Positions 1 through 12,539 of a stretch of 64,000 nucleotides of DNA are shown one piece after another. Each line of letters opens with the position of its first letter. Position 1 is the stretch's first letter. The position numbers and the translations under genes were made by a program. The stretch is from contig CM037586.1 in the NCBI GenBank assembly GCA_021018995.1, positions 8,716,328-8,780,327 of the forward strand, written 5' to 3'. The notes under the pieces were generated by a model. That model had not been told where the DNA came from, ran no database searches, and saw only the letters and a program-made list of their open reading frames with translations. The stretch comes from Chloranthus sessilifolius. Its lineage: Eukaryota > Streptophyta > Magnoliopsida > Chloranthales > Chloranthaceae.

Positions 1-1044
1 ATGTGAGATACTCACTGTCTCGAATGGATTGAAGCCATCGCTAGCTAGCCCCAATCTAACATTGTGAGAGTCTGATGTGAATACTGGGTTCATGAGGTCA
101 AAATGTTTCCATGCTGGAGAATCTGCAGGGTGACGTAGCATTTCATCTTTAGTGCGACCCTCATCATGCCATCTCATATCTGATGCAACTTTCGTTGATA
201 TATACAACCTTTATAATCGGGGTTTCAAAGGAAAGTGATGTAAAATCTTTGCTGCGCTTTCTTTTATTAGTTTCTGAATGTTTCTCGATTGACTTCCAAC
301 GTGAAGTTCCACAAATGTTACATGATTGTTTGCCCACGAATTCTTTCCAATATAACATGCAGTCATTCGGACATGCAATGTCGACCCCTCAGGGAGTAAC
401 TCCTTCAATAAGTCAAGCAACATACTTAAGGACTTGTTGCTCCACCCACTGAGGCATTTGATATGTCATAACCTAACAATAAATGACAACTTTGTGTGAC
501 TTTTACAACCTTGGTACATATCTTGCTCCCCATCATGTGCCAATTTATAAAATTTGGCAGCACTGACATTGCGTAGATCATCTGTTCGTTTTGTCAAATC
601 ATCTGGAACTTGTTCTTGGTTCTAAACTCCAACTGCATCATGCAAAATACCATCATCATCATCATCGGGTGTATGGTTAAGCACATTATCCCCTGCAAAA
701 CATGCTTGAGGTAATTCCTCCCCATGAAGAAGCCATACACTATAATTTTGGTTTATCCCATTGCTTATCATATGATAGTATGTTGTCTCTCTATCTTTAT
801 ATCTGGCATTATTACATTTAACACATGGACACTTAAACAATCCATTAAAAGGTGCTCCTCGGGTTATAACTTGCTCGATAAACCCATTTGCTCCTTCAAG
901 GTATTCTTCAAAAATCCTATTTAAGTCATGAAAATAGATGTTTTACTTTTCAAATTAATGAATCAACATAAAATTGCTTATACTAAAAACTTATGAAATT
1001 AAATAAATGACATACCTATACTTATGCATCCAACTCTTATCCAT
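1..1044 (-). pseudogene. CACTA (En/Spm) transposase, N-terminal part, degenerate
   Basis: Reading leftwards, an ATG at 1044-1042 begins MDKSWMHKYR, followed by a GT donor at 1015. Exon 2 resumes at 916 and gives the transposase-associated domain, with FKCPCVKCNN and a W-x-x-HGE motif (about 620-916). A TNP2-like region follows: HIKCLSGWSNKSL near 450, a CPNDC zinc-type motif near 370, C-x2-C followed by SRWK near 310, and a long block near 1-200 beginning MRWHDEGRTKDEMLRH. This is the plant CACTA TNPD/TNP2 transposase, which cuts element ends. The frame is broken by stops near 622 and 470 and by frameshifts near 355 and 211-250. It runs off the left edge and no CACTA terminus is visible to the right. 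The family call is firm; the copy is dead. Confidence 0.88.
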
Positions 1045-1690
1045 CTAGTAAAATATGGAATTGACAATCTCCAACTTCCTATTTGAATATCTGACATACT
1101 CAATAATTGTCCTTTTCATATAAAATTAACTATCAATAATTAACTGACAATAAACTTAATAATGTAACTAGGGGAAAATAAGCCTCAATTGACCATTTAA
1201 TTTAATCCATGGGGAATCCTATAAAGTTCCCCAGTCTCCTTTAGAAATTATTTACTATGTGTCGGACTCCCATTCGAGCATTTTAATAAAGCGAAGGTGT
1301 CCAATCAAACAAATAATCAGTTAAAGACTCCATAAAACTAGGGGCCATTAAACTAGTTTCTAAACTAATAACTCACATTCTTCACTTCAATATACTAATC
1401 ACCAAAGTACTATAAGTCTCCCTTTCATCTATTCTTACCTCCCGATGTCTATCCATCTTCAATTGCTTCACTTAAAACTAAAAGTCATGCCAAACGAAAA
1501 GAACTGAAAATTAATCACTTCAACCGAAATAAAACTCAGTTCTAATGAGCATACAAAGGCCTTAAAACAAGCATGAAGACGTGACCCATTATCCCAGTTC
1601 TAATGACCATTCACAGCTTGCCCATTATGCACAACCATCAGGCCTGTAAGCTGCATCCAATATCCATGTTGACCCACATAACAGGCATGA
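1045..1690. other. Gene-free stretch beside the CACTA transposase
   Basis: AT-rich sequence upstream of the CACTA start codon. It should hold the 5' untranslated and subterminal part of that element, but I see no CACTA terminus and no coding sequence. Confidence 0.4.
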
Positions 1691-2049
1691 AAACCATGGT
1701 TTTAAAACTCGATGAGTCAACTCGGAACTCGGGCGAGTCGACTCGACCTAGTTTCGAGTCTTTTTGTCTATAGGCTCGATTTGGGCTTCGCCGAGTCGAC
1801 TCGAAAACTCGACCGAGTTTGTCGACTCGACGAGTTGACTTAAGTTTCAAAACATTTGGGCTGGCAGGGGTTTGAAAGGAATTTTAAAGGCATACTTATA
1901 ATTTTGGCCCTTTATATAGGGTTTGAGCCTCGACAGAAACTCAACGAGAAAGTCGAGGAAAGTAGAAAGAAAAAGAAAGAAGAAAGAGAGGAGAAGAAGA
2001 AAAAAAGAAGAAAGAAGACAGAATAAGAAAGAAGCCCCTCTCATCGCAG

Positions 2050-4195
2050 CCCTTAGTCGCCCCTCTCATGTCCTAGAAGAGCTTTTGATGAAAAACAAGG
2101 AAGAAAGAAGAGAAAAGATTATATTAGTGACTTGGAGAGTTTTGGAAGTAGAACTGACACTGAAGTCGAGGATGGAGAAAATATTTCAACTAGATCAAAG
2201 AAAGGTAAAGGTGTTGGTAACATGCCACAGAAGAAGGTGATGACATGTATGGATAAGGCATCTAGAAAGCGTATATGTGAGAGGATAGCTCGTTGGTTTT
2301 ATCAGGTTGCTATTCCATTCCATGCAGCTGACTCCATTTATTTTCCGAAGGTGCGTGAGGCGATAGCCTTGTATGGTCAAGGTTTCAAGGCTCAAACACC
2401 GTATGAGTTATCTAGGCCTTTTTTACAGTTGGAAGTTGTAGTTGTCAAACTTTTCCTAAATGAGTGATAAACATTATGGAGTGAGAGTGGTTGTTCGATT
2501 ATGTCAGATGGGTGGGAAAGATCAAAAGGGACGAAAATTAATTACTTTTTTGGTGTCCTGTGTGCGTGGTACAATGTTTATTAGATCAGTTGATGCATCC
2601 GAAATTGAACAAAATGCAATGAATTTGTTTAATTTATTGGATAATATTGTAAATGTTGGGGAATAAAACATTATTCAAGTGATAACAGATAATGCGGTGA
2701 ACTATGTTGTTGCTGGAAAGTTCCTAATGGCAAAGAGATAACATTTGTATTGGAGTTCTTGTGCAGCTCATAGCCTTGATCTCATCCTTGAGGCAATTGG
2801 GAAAATGGATTGCATATAAGAAATTATAGAAAAGTATAAACGGGCAATAAAGTTTATTTACAAGGGAAGAGTGTTGGCTATGATGAGGAGATATACAGGT
2901 GAAAGAGAGCTCCTTAGGCCAGGGGTCACTCGTTTTGGTACAAACTCCATCCTTCTTGATAACCTCATTGAGCAGGTAATAAAAGTTAGTAGTTTAATTT
3001 GTCATGGTTAAAAGTAAAATTAAAATTTACATAAAGTTAATATAATATTGCAATGTCTAGAAGTATTTTTTTTTTTTTTTTTTTTTGTATTCACAATGGG
3101 CTGCCTTGAAGAAGATGTTTCTTTATGAAGAATGGGTCACCTCTAAATTTGCAAAGTTGAATGATGGGAAGGAGGTTGAGAGTATAAGAACCGATGTGAG
3201 CCTATGGAGAAAGTTGGATGAGATCCGTAAGGCAATTTCTCCTCTTATTAGTGTCTTAAAGTATGTGGATGGTGAAGAACCGGCAATGGGTGAGATATAT
3301 GATCGAATGGATAAGGACAAAATGTAAATTGCCGAAGCCCACAACCACAATGAAGCACAATATGAGAAATATTGGATGGCTATTGATAACAAATGGGATT
3401 CAACTCTCCACTCTCCTTTACATTCTCCTGGTTATTTTCTCAATCCATGAATTCATTTCCGGCCTGATGTTTCAAAACATCTCGAGATCTTGCGTGGCTT
3501 GCAAGAAGTAATTGATTTACTTGAACGGGATCTTGATATTGGATTCTCTGCGACATAGCATGTATATTAGATTAATATATTACATAAGTAAACTTCATAG
3601 TTTACACCATTGATCATGTGATGTGTGATATTAAAGTTTACATATTTTTTAGATAACCTATTACAATGACGCAATGCATTCATTTGGAACGGAAAGACAT
3701 TATCGGTAAGACTAGATTATCTCCTGGTAAGTATTATTTGTGATTTTTTTGGTTAGTTATATTATTTCTTAAGTTGAAATTTTTTTATATATAATTACAT
3801 AACAATTTTTTAAATATAATTGCAGTTGCTTGGTGGCAATCTTATGGTGGTTGTGCTCCAGACCTCCAACGTATTGCGGTTCGCATCTTGAGCCAGGGGT
3901 GTCCATCATTTGGTTGTTAAAGAAACTGGAGTACTTTCGACTAGATTTATACAAAAAAAAAAAAGCAACAAAAGTCGAATGATTTAGTCTACATTCATTA
4001 TAATTTGAGGTTTTGAGAAAAAACATTGAAGAGACATGGCTCAAATTATGATCCCGTCAATCTTAACAACATTTTTGTTGACAATGAGATTGATGAGTGA
4101 ATCCATGAAATGAGCACTTAGAAGATACCGAGGCATAGTTGGACGACATGGATGCGACAGAGGAAGAAAATTAGGAAATGAGAGATGGAGAGTTA
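2050..4195 (+). pseudogene. hAT transposase with DUF659 and C-terminal dimerisation region
   Basis: The fragments occur in the order expected for plant DUF659-type hAT transposases. RIARWFYQVAIPFHAADS and PYELSRP (about 2260-2420) match the start of DUF659. LITFLVSCVRGTMFIRSVDA (about 2535-2600) and VITDNA (2680) continue it. CAAHSLDLILE (about 2765) follows, then a run near 3230-3310 (LISVLKYVDGEEPAMGEIYD). The dimerisation region begins with AWWQSYGGCAPDLQRIAVRI near 3830 and is followed by LVYIHYNL near 3985. A BED zinc finger, usual at the N-terminus, was not seen. Several frameshifts and stops, including TAA codons after 2665 and 3326, make it non-functional. Catalytic activity is not expected. 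Confidence 0.82.
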
Positions 4196-4312
4196 ACCTT
4201 TTGTTTAAATGTAATGAATATTTAGAATTTAGATGGATGATGCTTTATGAATTTCTAATTATTTAATGGATGGGATATGGACAATATTGAATTTTCATCT
4301 ATTAAATATTTA

Positions 4313-4315
<3 letters not shown>

Positions 4316-4359
<44 letters not shown>
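4316..4359. repeat. (TA)n microsatellite
   Basis: Uninterrupted AT dinucleotide run inside the right end of the hAT element. Confidence 0.9.
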
Positions 4360-4361
<2 letters not shown>

Positions 4362-4630
4362 AATATATATTTTAAATAACCCGAGTTGGACCGATTTTCC
4401 GCATTGACTTTTCTCAGATGATTTCCGAGTCGAGTCGAGTTTCCGTGTTTTACTGCAGGTTTCGACCTATTTAGAATGGCACATGATGTCACTTTTCTGA
4501 GAAGTCTGAAATTGGCAAGTAATTGAGCTTAGAATATGAAATAACTTGTTAACTTTAAATTAGTTGTGTAGTATAGCAATAGGCACCTGTTGCGTATGTG
4601 AAAAAGATACGCTAGTATAAGGAGCAGCAT

Positions 4631-4809
4631 AGGGAGTTTTGAAAAGTGAAATTTGAATCCCCATAAAAACATTTTAATGATGATAGGACTGCAATGAACA
4701 TGATGAAAGACCCATCCAATAGGGTGTTCTGCAAAGTGAAATTTGAATCCACGTAGAAATATTTTAATGATGATTGGACTGCAATGAACATGATTAATGA
4801 CCCATCCAA
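4631..4809 (+). repeat. 90-bp tandem duplication
   Basis: Two head-to-tail units (4631-4720 and 4721-4809). Each contains AAGTGAAATTTGAATCC, TTTTAATGATGAT and GCAATGAACATGAT, and each ends in ACCCATCC. No coding capacity is evident. It lies immediately left of F1 copy 1. Confidence 0.8.
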
Positions 4810-4850
4810 GGCCAAAAAAATAAATTTGGAGTGCCAATGGTTGTTACTAA

Positions 4851-5079
4851 CATGGATCAAAATGCCGGAAAACCGATACGTATCGTCCGAGCTCAAAACC
4901 GATACGTATCGGACGATACGCATCGGTATCGGACGGTACCGGACGATACATTGAATGTATCGTCCGGTTAATACATATATATGACCGATACGGTACATTC
5001 AATGTACCGTATCAGTGACCTCCGATATTGACACGTATTGTCCGATACGTATCGGTATCGGACGAAATTTTGATTCATG
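4851..5079 (+). mobile_element. F1 hAT-type MITE, copy 1
   Basis: A 229-bp non-coding element starting CATGGATCAAAAT and ending ATTTTGATTCATG. Flanks are GTTACTAA (4843-4850) and GTTACTTA (5080-5087), a 7/8 target duplication. The interior consists of nested palindromes: CCGATACGTATCGG, GATACATTGAATGTATC and GGTACATTCAATGTACC. The 8-bp duplication and the CA...TG ends fit the hAT superfamily. Confidence 0.88.
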
Positions 5080-5087
5080 GTTACTTA

Positions 5088-6500
5088 TTCACATGGGAAT
5101 AAAACCAATCATTTACATTACAGATTTGAAAAGCTATAAAGTAAAAGTCACATCAATTATATCTAGTGAATCAAAGTAGATAAAAAGGAAGCATCGCATT
5201 CAAGAACCCATTTAGATCTTCAATAAGTATCCAAATCTGACTAGGTTCAAGACCATCACTTAAAGACCTTCAAATTAACCATTTGAAAGGGCTGACTTTC
5301 ACAAAATATGGAAGACACCAATTATTGGGGATACTATCTCAGATCAAGTTCAAAAACCACAAACAAAATCAAGTATAGGAAAGGAGCCATTTCCTCAAAT
5401 AATTGAAGGGTTCAAAAAAAGGGAGGCACAAAAAGTTGAGAGTTCCACAACAAACCATGTTCAACAATCACTTGTACCACTCCATAATAGTTCATAGATA
5501 CTATAGTATCTTGTTGGTGCCAACACTTGCTAACTGGGTTGTTCTACCATATAAGCATTCAACCTATCAAATACTGACAAGTTTTTCATATCAAATAAAT
5601 ATCATTAAGGCCATCATCAATTTCAAACAGAGAAACTCCACAACAAATAATGAGAAAGCAATAAATAAGAACCATTTGATATGACACTCATTAAGTACTG
5701 CTAAAGGTAAGCACTATAACATGCTTTACTTCCTTTTTTTGCTAACAAAATAAAAATTGTTTTTACTAGAAGAAAGCATTTCAGAAGCAACTGCACTTGA
5801 GTAATATTAATTTATATAGAATGCAGTAAAATGCATCGAATCCACCGAGAATAAGCTGCAATCTAACTTCAAGAGCAGCAAATAAACATCAGTGTATCCA
5901 AACATAATTTCGTTAAGCACTATTGTGTTTGAGTTTGAAATTTTATGATCCAGAGGATTTACGGGATTAAAAAAACCCAGAAATTTGTGTAATTGCTGAG
6001 CTGGATCTGACCCTTAAACAGGGGCTGATATAGAGCTTTAATGAGTCTTAAATCCGGCACTACATTTGGTTAAAAACTGGGCTTGAAACTGTTGAAGGTT
6101 AGTCCCACATAGGGTATTCATAACGTTAACCCTCCTCTTATAAGATCATGAACCCCTCCACTCAATAGTCAATTGGTTTTGAGATGGATACCCAAATTTA
6201 TCATAAACAGGGACTAAACTGTACCTTAAATGGGTCCATAAGTAGACAATTTTATGGATTTCAATTCCTAAAATTCAGGACACTAAAGTGAATTTTTTTG
6301 CCATTGTGTCATGCCACATCATCCGCCTGCACTTTGCATAAAATCTGTCCTCCATATGACCGTCCTACTTTCACAGATTTTCTCGGGTACTGACATGTGA
6401 CATTCTAGGAAGTCAGATTTTGACAGGATTTCTGTGGTGAAAAAAGGCTACACGTCACTTCAAAATTAAAATGCACATTTGTTGCGGCAATGGTTAGGCC
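5088..6500. other. Gene-free stretch
   Basis: No reading frame with a recognisable product. AT-rich, without clear repeats apart from short homopolymers. The sequence around 6095 (TAGTCCCACATAGG) resembles motifs often seen in plant repeats, but nothing firm can be assigned. Confidence 0.5.
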
Positions 6501-6617
6501 CAACTGGTTGGACTTGATTTTGTGTTCAACCAGATCTGTAACCATTGGAAATGAGAGAATCTTGACTATCCAATGGTTACAGATCTGGTTCAACACGAAA
6601 TTAGATTCAACCTGTTG
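6501..6617. repeat. Inverted repeat with 48-bp arms
   Basis: Left arm 6501-6548 (starts CAACTGGTTG, ends AACCATTGG) pairs with right arm 6570-6617 (starts CCAATGGTTAC, ends CAACCTGTTG) across a 21-nt loop, with few mismatches. It is probably the core of a fold-back MITE, but outer ends and a target duplication were not found. Confidence 0.78.
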
Positions 6618-7838
6618 ATCTGAACTTGTAAATGCTCAGGGTCTGCTCCTTAACTTGCTTCTTCAACATCATTAAGAAGTTGAAGTCCATGTGGTAGATG
6701 CCTTGGCCCTCGGGAACTAAATTTTAGTAGGATTGTGCACCACATAGTAAACATAACAAACTTTTATTTTAACATGTGCAATCTTTAGTGTACTTTCCTT
6801 TTCAAGCGGTGCAAATAATGGCATTAAATACAGTCTTAATAATGAGCTTATTTCACATCTTAAGCATTAAATACAGTCTTACTTTTGGTGACTGGCCCAG
6901 ACAAACATAAACATGCATAGCATTTGCTCCATGTGTGAGATGGACCTTGAGATGCACGTTGATTGTAAGAGCATAAAGATCTGTGTACATTTTGAAGTGC
7001 GCAAGGTACATAATACTACATATATGACTAGGTCAATCACCTAATGTCACCTCTTGAAGAGTTGGTATTAGGTAAGAAGCCTGAGCATTTGGTGAATCGG
7101 CATAGCGGCTGAGTCTCGGGCAGATACATATCATATAGATATGTACCGGCCAAACAAACAATATTTAAGCTCTTTTTTTCTTAATTAATAAAAAATATAA
7201 TATATTTTTTTAGGCATCATTGATATTTTGTTCGAGTCATATCCGGTACATATCAAAATGTCAATAAATGAGCAACCATCAGAGTTAAGGTTAGATACCT
7301 CCAAAATATAATTCAAAATGTCATTAAATTTCAGAAACTCCGCTTGTTTGGAAATTTGTTCAAAACACAGCCTTAATCCATGCTACCTATTCAATCATGT
7401 ATTTGACAGTAATCTAATGGTGAAATTACTTATGGCGAGAAAAAAAATTCTCCAAATATACCATTGAAAAAAAATCAAATAAAGATAATGACATAATATC
7501 AAGTTTCTATTGTGTAAACAGCGATGGAGCTCCACTTGTATTGGAACAAAATAGTTGCCTCACAGCTGATGCAAGAAGGTGAGTGGAGTTCGCTATAAGA
7601 TCAGCCTTTATGTCTTATAAATGGGTGGTTCTATTGATATAATAAAAAAAAATTAAAATGAAAAGATCTAACAATATAGAAATTGAGATTAATCAAAATT
7701 CTTGTTATCGCATTAACTTATAGGTCGTGTTAAGTTTGTAAGGCCAGAATATCTGATTTGCTTGCCCCCAATTTAGATCCACCGAATCAAAACCAGCTGA
7801 GGAACCCTAACCATCAATAAAAAAAATTATCAACATTG
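6618..7838. other. Gene-free stretch
   Basis: No gene recognised. A segment at about 7100-7260 contains GATACATATC-type motifs and could be a very diverged relative of the GATAC-rich MITEs seen elsewhere. Otherwise I see nothing in it. Confidence 0.4.
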
Positions 7839-7859
7839 AAAATGAAGCTTGATGAGAGA

Positions 7860-10800
7860 TTTTAACACTTTCATTTCTGATTGGGAGTTGATGGACTTGC
7901 CTCTCACGGGAGCGAATTTCACCTGGTCAAATCTTTAGGAAGATCCCTCTTTAAGCCGACTGGACCGTTTCCTTTGCACCACGGAATGGATGGATCTATT
8001 TCTGGCTGCCAGGGTCGAAGGCCTTGCTAGGGTGGTGTCAGACCACCGCCCTATTCTGTTGACGTGTGAGACTAGGGGGAAAGGTCCGGCTCCATTTCGA
8101 TTTGAGAATAAGTGGTTATTAGACGAACAATTCAAACAATTGGTCCCTTTGTAGTGGTGCGAGCAGGTGCCGACAGGGATTGCCTTATTTCGTTTCACCT
8201 CCAAACTTCAACTTCTAAAGGCACGCATTAAGGTTTGAAATAGGGAAGTTTACGGCATGGTGCAAGTTGCAAAAGAGGCTTTACTCCTCCGGCTGAAAGA
8301 GATTGATAATCTCGAGGAGATGAGGGCCCTGTTAGAGGAGGAAAAAAGGGAACAGACACCATGGGTTAAAATCTCGGAAAAACGATACGTATCATTTAGC
8401 CCCAAAACCGATACGTATCGGTATCGGACGATACATTCCAATGTATCGTCTGAAATTTTGAATTTCTATATGAGAGGCATCGTTACGGTACCTTGAATGT
8501 ACCATATCGGTGAGTTCCAAAACCGATGCGTATTGGTATCGGACAATATTTTGACCCATGACAGACACATAAGAAGCAGGAGCTCGACGATAAGTGTAGA
8601 GCTGAAGAGGTACACTGGAGACAAAAATCCAAAGTTCGGTGGCTCAGGGAGGGGGACCAAAATACTAGGTATTTTCATGCGGTGGCGAATGCTCGGAACA
8701 AAGCCAACAATATGAGCAGAATTGTGGTTGATGGGGTTCAATACTCTGAGCTGGAGCAGATTAGACTCAAAGTGGTGAAGTATTACTCTACTTTATATAG
8801 AGACGACGGAGTGATCCGGCCAGAGTTGGATGGGCTACCTTTCAATTCCATTTCTGAGGTAGAGTGCGCTGAGATGGAGAAACCGTTCAGCGAAGAAGTA
8901 TGGAGGGCAGTCAGGTTTGGAGGGAAAGATAAATCCCCGGGTCCGGATGGCTTCACACTGGAATTCTATCATGCTTTTTGGCCGATTCTGAAATATGAAA
9001 TGATGGATATTTGCGGTGAATTTCATGCCAATGGCTATATTGGTCGGTGTCTAAATTCCACATTCATCACACTGATCCCGAAAAAAATTGGAGTCGAGGA
9101 CATTTCGGACTTCAGGCCAATTAGTCTACTCAATTGTCTGTATAAAATAATTTCTAAAGTTCTAGCCAACAGACTCAGACCAGTAATGAGTAAGATCGTT
9201 ACCAAGGGGCATTTGTTCAGGGAAGGCAATTGATCGATCTGGTCGCAGTTGCTCACGAGGTGATACATTTTGCTCATCTATCGCGCTGACCTACCACCTT
9301 ATGGAAAGTGGATATGGAGAACGCTTACGATCGAGTTGGCTGGGACTGCCTTGACTATATGCTTGGCAGATTCGGGTTCGGGATGACCTGGAAGAGATGG
9401 ATGCGCATCTGTTTCTCTTCGGTTTGGTTTTCGGTTCTTATAAATGGCACACTTGCTGAGTACTTTAATAGCTCTACATGCCTCCATCAGGGAGACCCGC
9501 TGTCCCCATTCCTATTCAACATGGTGGGCGAAGCCCTAGCTGGCCTTATTGCGCATGCAAAGCAGATTCATCGTATCTCGGGAGTTTTGGTGGGACCTCT
9601 GGGTCGGGCTATCTCGCACTTGCAATATGCTGATGACACAATTCTATTTGATCATGTTGATGTTGAAGAGTTTAGAAATCTGACTGACATCCTCGCTATT
9701 TATGAGGTTGTTTCAAGGCAATGTGTCAACCTTCACAAATCAGCCATTGCGGGAATTGGTATGAGGGACCAACAGATGGAGGAATTATCGCCTACCGTCA
9801 ATTGTGATATTGAGATGCTTCCCATAAAGTATCTGGGGGTGCCTCTTGGGATAAAAAAGTTATCAGTGTGGGTGTGCGATTCGGTGGTTCAACGGTTTGA
9901 ACAACGACTGTCTTCATGGAAAGGTAAACTGTTTAGCAGCGGGGGTCGACTCATGTTGGTTAAATCTGTGCTGTCCAGCATGTCTATTTTCTTCATGTCT
10001 ATGTTCCATTGCCCGACCCAGGTTATCCACCACCTAGAGCAAATTCAACGTAACTTTCTTTGGGAAGGTTCGGGTCTAGGCAAACGCTACCACCTGGTGA
10101 ACTGGGAGACCTGCCAGCTCCCTTTGTCTTGCGGAGGCCTGGGTAGTCGGAGCTTGAAGGGATCCAACGCTGCTCTTCTTGGGAAATGGTTCTGGCGCGC
10201 TGGTCTGGAGAGTGAAAGAGGAAGTCTCTGGAGAGTTGTGTTGGCTGAGAAGTACATGCTTTTAAGTGGGGATTGGGGAATCAATACCACCATACACAGA
10301 GGCACTTCGGCTTGTTGGAAGGCTATCTATGGAATGTGGCCTTCGTTTGCTAAATGGATCATGTTCAAGTGGGCTTGTGGCTCTCAGATCCGGTTTTGGG
10401 ATGATATTTGGGTCGAAGGGGTCTTTCTTAAACGTTATTTCCGGACATCTATGTCATTTCCACCAATTAGGGGGGGAGGATCAACGATTTTGTGAGGAAA
10501 CAAGTGGTAGCCTCCTTTGCCAACCTGCTGTCAATGATTTATTCTACCCTCCCAAATGTACAACGTCAAGACCAGCGGATATGGGCTGCTAGTAAAGATG
10601 GCAGTTTTAGCGTGAAGACCTATTATCGGATGCACACATGCCGTCCTCTTATCAAATTTCAAGGAGCTATGTTGTGGAAAACGGAGATCAACATAGCTCC
10701 TTCCTAAGGTTAGATTCTTTGCTTGGTCATTGCTCAAAGGGAAAGTCCTAACCATTGATCAGCTCATTCGTCGGGGAAAGGAGATGACCAATCTGTGTAA

Positions 10801-11157
10801 TGTGTCACCAATAGGAAGAGTCAGCACCGCACTTGTTTCTCCACTGTCAGATGGCCTACAAGGTCTGGGGTGCAATTCTTAGTTTTTTTGGCATCATTTG
10901 GGTTACCCCTCCAACTACTGCCTAACAACTCTTGGCTTGGACATCAGTCAGTTTTGAGGATCAGCTTCGGGACTATTGGAAGGTAGCGCTCTTCGTAGTT
11001 TGTTGGAATTTATGACTTGAAAGGAATGAAAGAACTTTCGCTAATAAACCGCGTCCGGTGGGGATGGTCATCAAGTCTGTCTGGGACTGCATGTCTATGT
11101 GGGTTTCCAGACGTTGGGACACTGATGGGGAGCAGTCTGCGCCTTGGGATCCGGGTT
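7860..11157 (+). pseudogene. LINE ORF2: endonuclease end, reverse transcriptase, zf-RVT
   Basis: Domain order along the plus strand. First is the end of the APE-type endonuclease (LMDLPLTGANFTWSN near 7890, SRLDRFL near 7955, SDHRPILL near 8040). Next is the reverse transcriptase: KSPGPDGF near 8935, FRPISLLNCLYKIISKVLANRL near 9110-9180, LHQGDPLSPFLFN near 9482, and the catalytic YADD box in LQYADDTILF at about 9620. The zinc-finger-like zf-RVT region follows (FFAWSLLKGKVLTIDQLI near 10720). Breaks include a stop near 8152, the MITE insertion at 8360-8560, frameshifts near 9225 and 10490, and a frameshift near 10705. The encoded enzyme would copy LINE RNA at a nicked target; this copy cannot. 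Confidence 0.92.
8360..8560 (+). mobile_element. F1 hAT-type MITE, copy 2, inside the LINE
   Basis: A 201-bp element from CATGGGTTAAAAT to ATTTTGACCCATG with a perfect 8-bp duplication ACAGACAC at 8352-8359 and 8561-8568. Removing the element and one duplication would leave the LINE sequence contiguous, so the boundaries are secure. It arrived after the LINE. Confidence 0.95.
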
Positions 11158-11293
11158 AGATTCTAGTAGTTCTATCCCTGTCCTAGAGGCTGTGTCGGCA
11201 TTTTGATTGTTTTGTTTTTTGGTGTTTGTGTTTGCTTTTTTGTGTCAGTGTATACTATTATTATTCCCGATCAAAAAAAAAAATGAAGCTTGA

Positions 11294-11640
11294 AACCAAT
11301 AACCTCAAATTAAAATTTCTGAAAACTTAAAAAAAAAACCCTAGATATCAAATAGAAGTATACAATAGGAGATTGTGATTGAGGCAGGTACGAGGGTTGT
11401 CGCCAGAATGATTCTTTCAAATCTGATCTCTCACGAGTTTGAACAAGTGGGAGAAGAGAAGAGATCGGATGCAGAGAGGTTTCGATCGGTTCCAACAAGC
11501 TTTCAAGCTGTTTTGATCGTCTCCAGAGTTTCCAACGCGCTTTCAAGAACATACACAAGTTTCCAGCATCTCCATCATCTCCAGAGAGGACATACTCTTG
11601 AAGATATTAAGAAGTTGAGGGGAGGACTCTTGAACTTCTC
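11294..11640. other. Gene-free stretch after the LINE
   Basis: No recognisable product. The short open frame at 11375-11647 contains no motif that I recognise. Confidence 0.4.
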
Positions 11641-11689
11641 TTATTAAAAAGTTTAACTATTGGCGCATAAGTGATAAACGTGTGAGGAG

Positions 11690-11819
11690 AGAAACTAGGA
11701 GGGAGTTTTAGAGGGGCGCGAGTGGTTGACGCTTCGGCGCTTGATTTCGAGGATTTCAGTGGCGGTGTTAGCAAACCACTATTAATAAGGCGCCACCAAA
11801 AACACCTAATTGTGTAGTG
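11690..11819 (-). mobile_element. Possible solitary CACTA terminus
   Basis: Read on the minus strand from 11819 the sequence begins CACTACACAATTAGGTG and continues into GGTGGCGCC and a GTGGCGG-type inverted motif (about 11757-11800). This resembles the CACTA start and GC-rich subterminal repeats of CACTA elements. No partner end was found, so this is a weak call. Confidence 0.35.
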
Positions 11820-12034
11820 ACACTATCTTCATCATTAGTTAAATTATCATTTTTTCTTTTATCTTCGTCATCTTCCTCTTAGTTTCTTCTCGTCGTTATT
11901 TATAATTTGTTAGGATCAGACTTAGGGGTTGAATAAGTGATAACTATTTTAGATAAAAAAACTAGTTACAATTGCAATCACGTGTGTTGTCTGTGTCGCA
12001 TTTCGCATCGTAAGATACGGTTAAAAAAGATACA

Positions 12035-12102
12035 CATCATAGATACATATTGTTTTTTAAGTATCATATCGTATCATGTATCATAAGATGTTGATAACCA
12101 TG

Positions 12103-12175
<73 letters not shown>

Positions 12176-12518
12176 GGTCCCAACACCATTTGATACACCA
12201 TGTATTGCTGGGACACTCGACTACTCGAGACACTTGGTGACTTAAGCGAGAAGATCATCATATATATATATAAAGAGAGAGATGGAGAGATGGAAAACTC
12301 ATCTATACAGCAAAAAAAAATTGACTACATTGAATGGTCGAAATTTCAAACTCATCTATAAATCACGTGGTGGGGATCAAAGTTCAAATTTTTTTTAGGA
12401 TTAATATCTGCAATGTCACCTTGATCCACATGACACCCAAAACCATAGTTGCTCAAGCTAGTATTTGATGCTAATTAGTGTGTAGGTGACTATCTTGTGA
12501 GTTGTGATAATCAAAACA
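12035..12518 (+). repeat. Dispersed repeat, unit 1 (paired with 13286-13775)
   Basis: Starts CATCATAGATACATATTG, contains a long (TA)n at 12107-12171, then TTGAATGGTCGAAATTTC, CATCTATAAATCACGTGG and TTGTGAGTTGTGATAATC. The same series occurs 1.25 kb downstream in the same orientation. Non-coding; probably two copies of one non-autonomous element or a segmental duplication. Confidence 0.8.
12107..12171. repeat. (TA)n microsatellite, about 65 bp
   Basis: Pure AT dinucleotide run inside the dispersed repeat unit 1. Confidence 0.95.
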
Positions 12519-12539
12519 TGGTTTGATTATCATATTTCG

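Larger units (their letters stand above)
1693..4455 (+). mobile_element. Decayed hAT-superfamily DNA transposon
   Basis: The segment encloses a broken hAT transposase. Both ends are rich in CGAGTCGACTCG-like motifs: the left end near 1699 reads AAACTCGATGAGTCAACTCGG, and the inverted right end near 4450 reads AAACTCGACTCGACTCGG. These look like imperfect terminal/subterminal inverted repeats. I could not find a convincing 8-bp duplication, so the exact ends are approximate. A (TA)n run at about 4318-4359 lies inside the right end. Confidence 0.6.
7853..11279 (+). mobile_element. 5'-truncated L1-type LINE
   Basis: Non-LTR retrotransposon flanked by a 14-bp target-site duplication, AAAATGAAGCTTGA at 7839-7852 and again at 11280-11293, where it abuts the poly(A) tail at about 11273. 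Truncation at the 5' end inside the endonuclease domain is typical of incomplete target-primed reverse transcription. ORF1 is absent. The copy was later hit by F1 MITE copy 2 at 8360. Confidence 0.93.
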
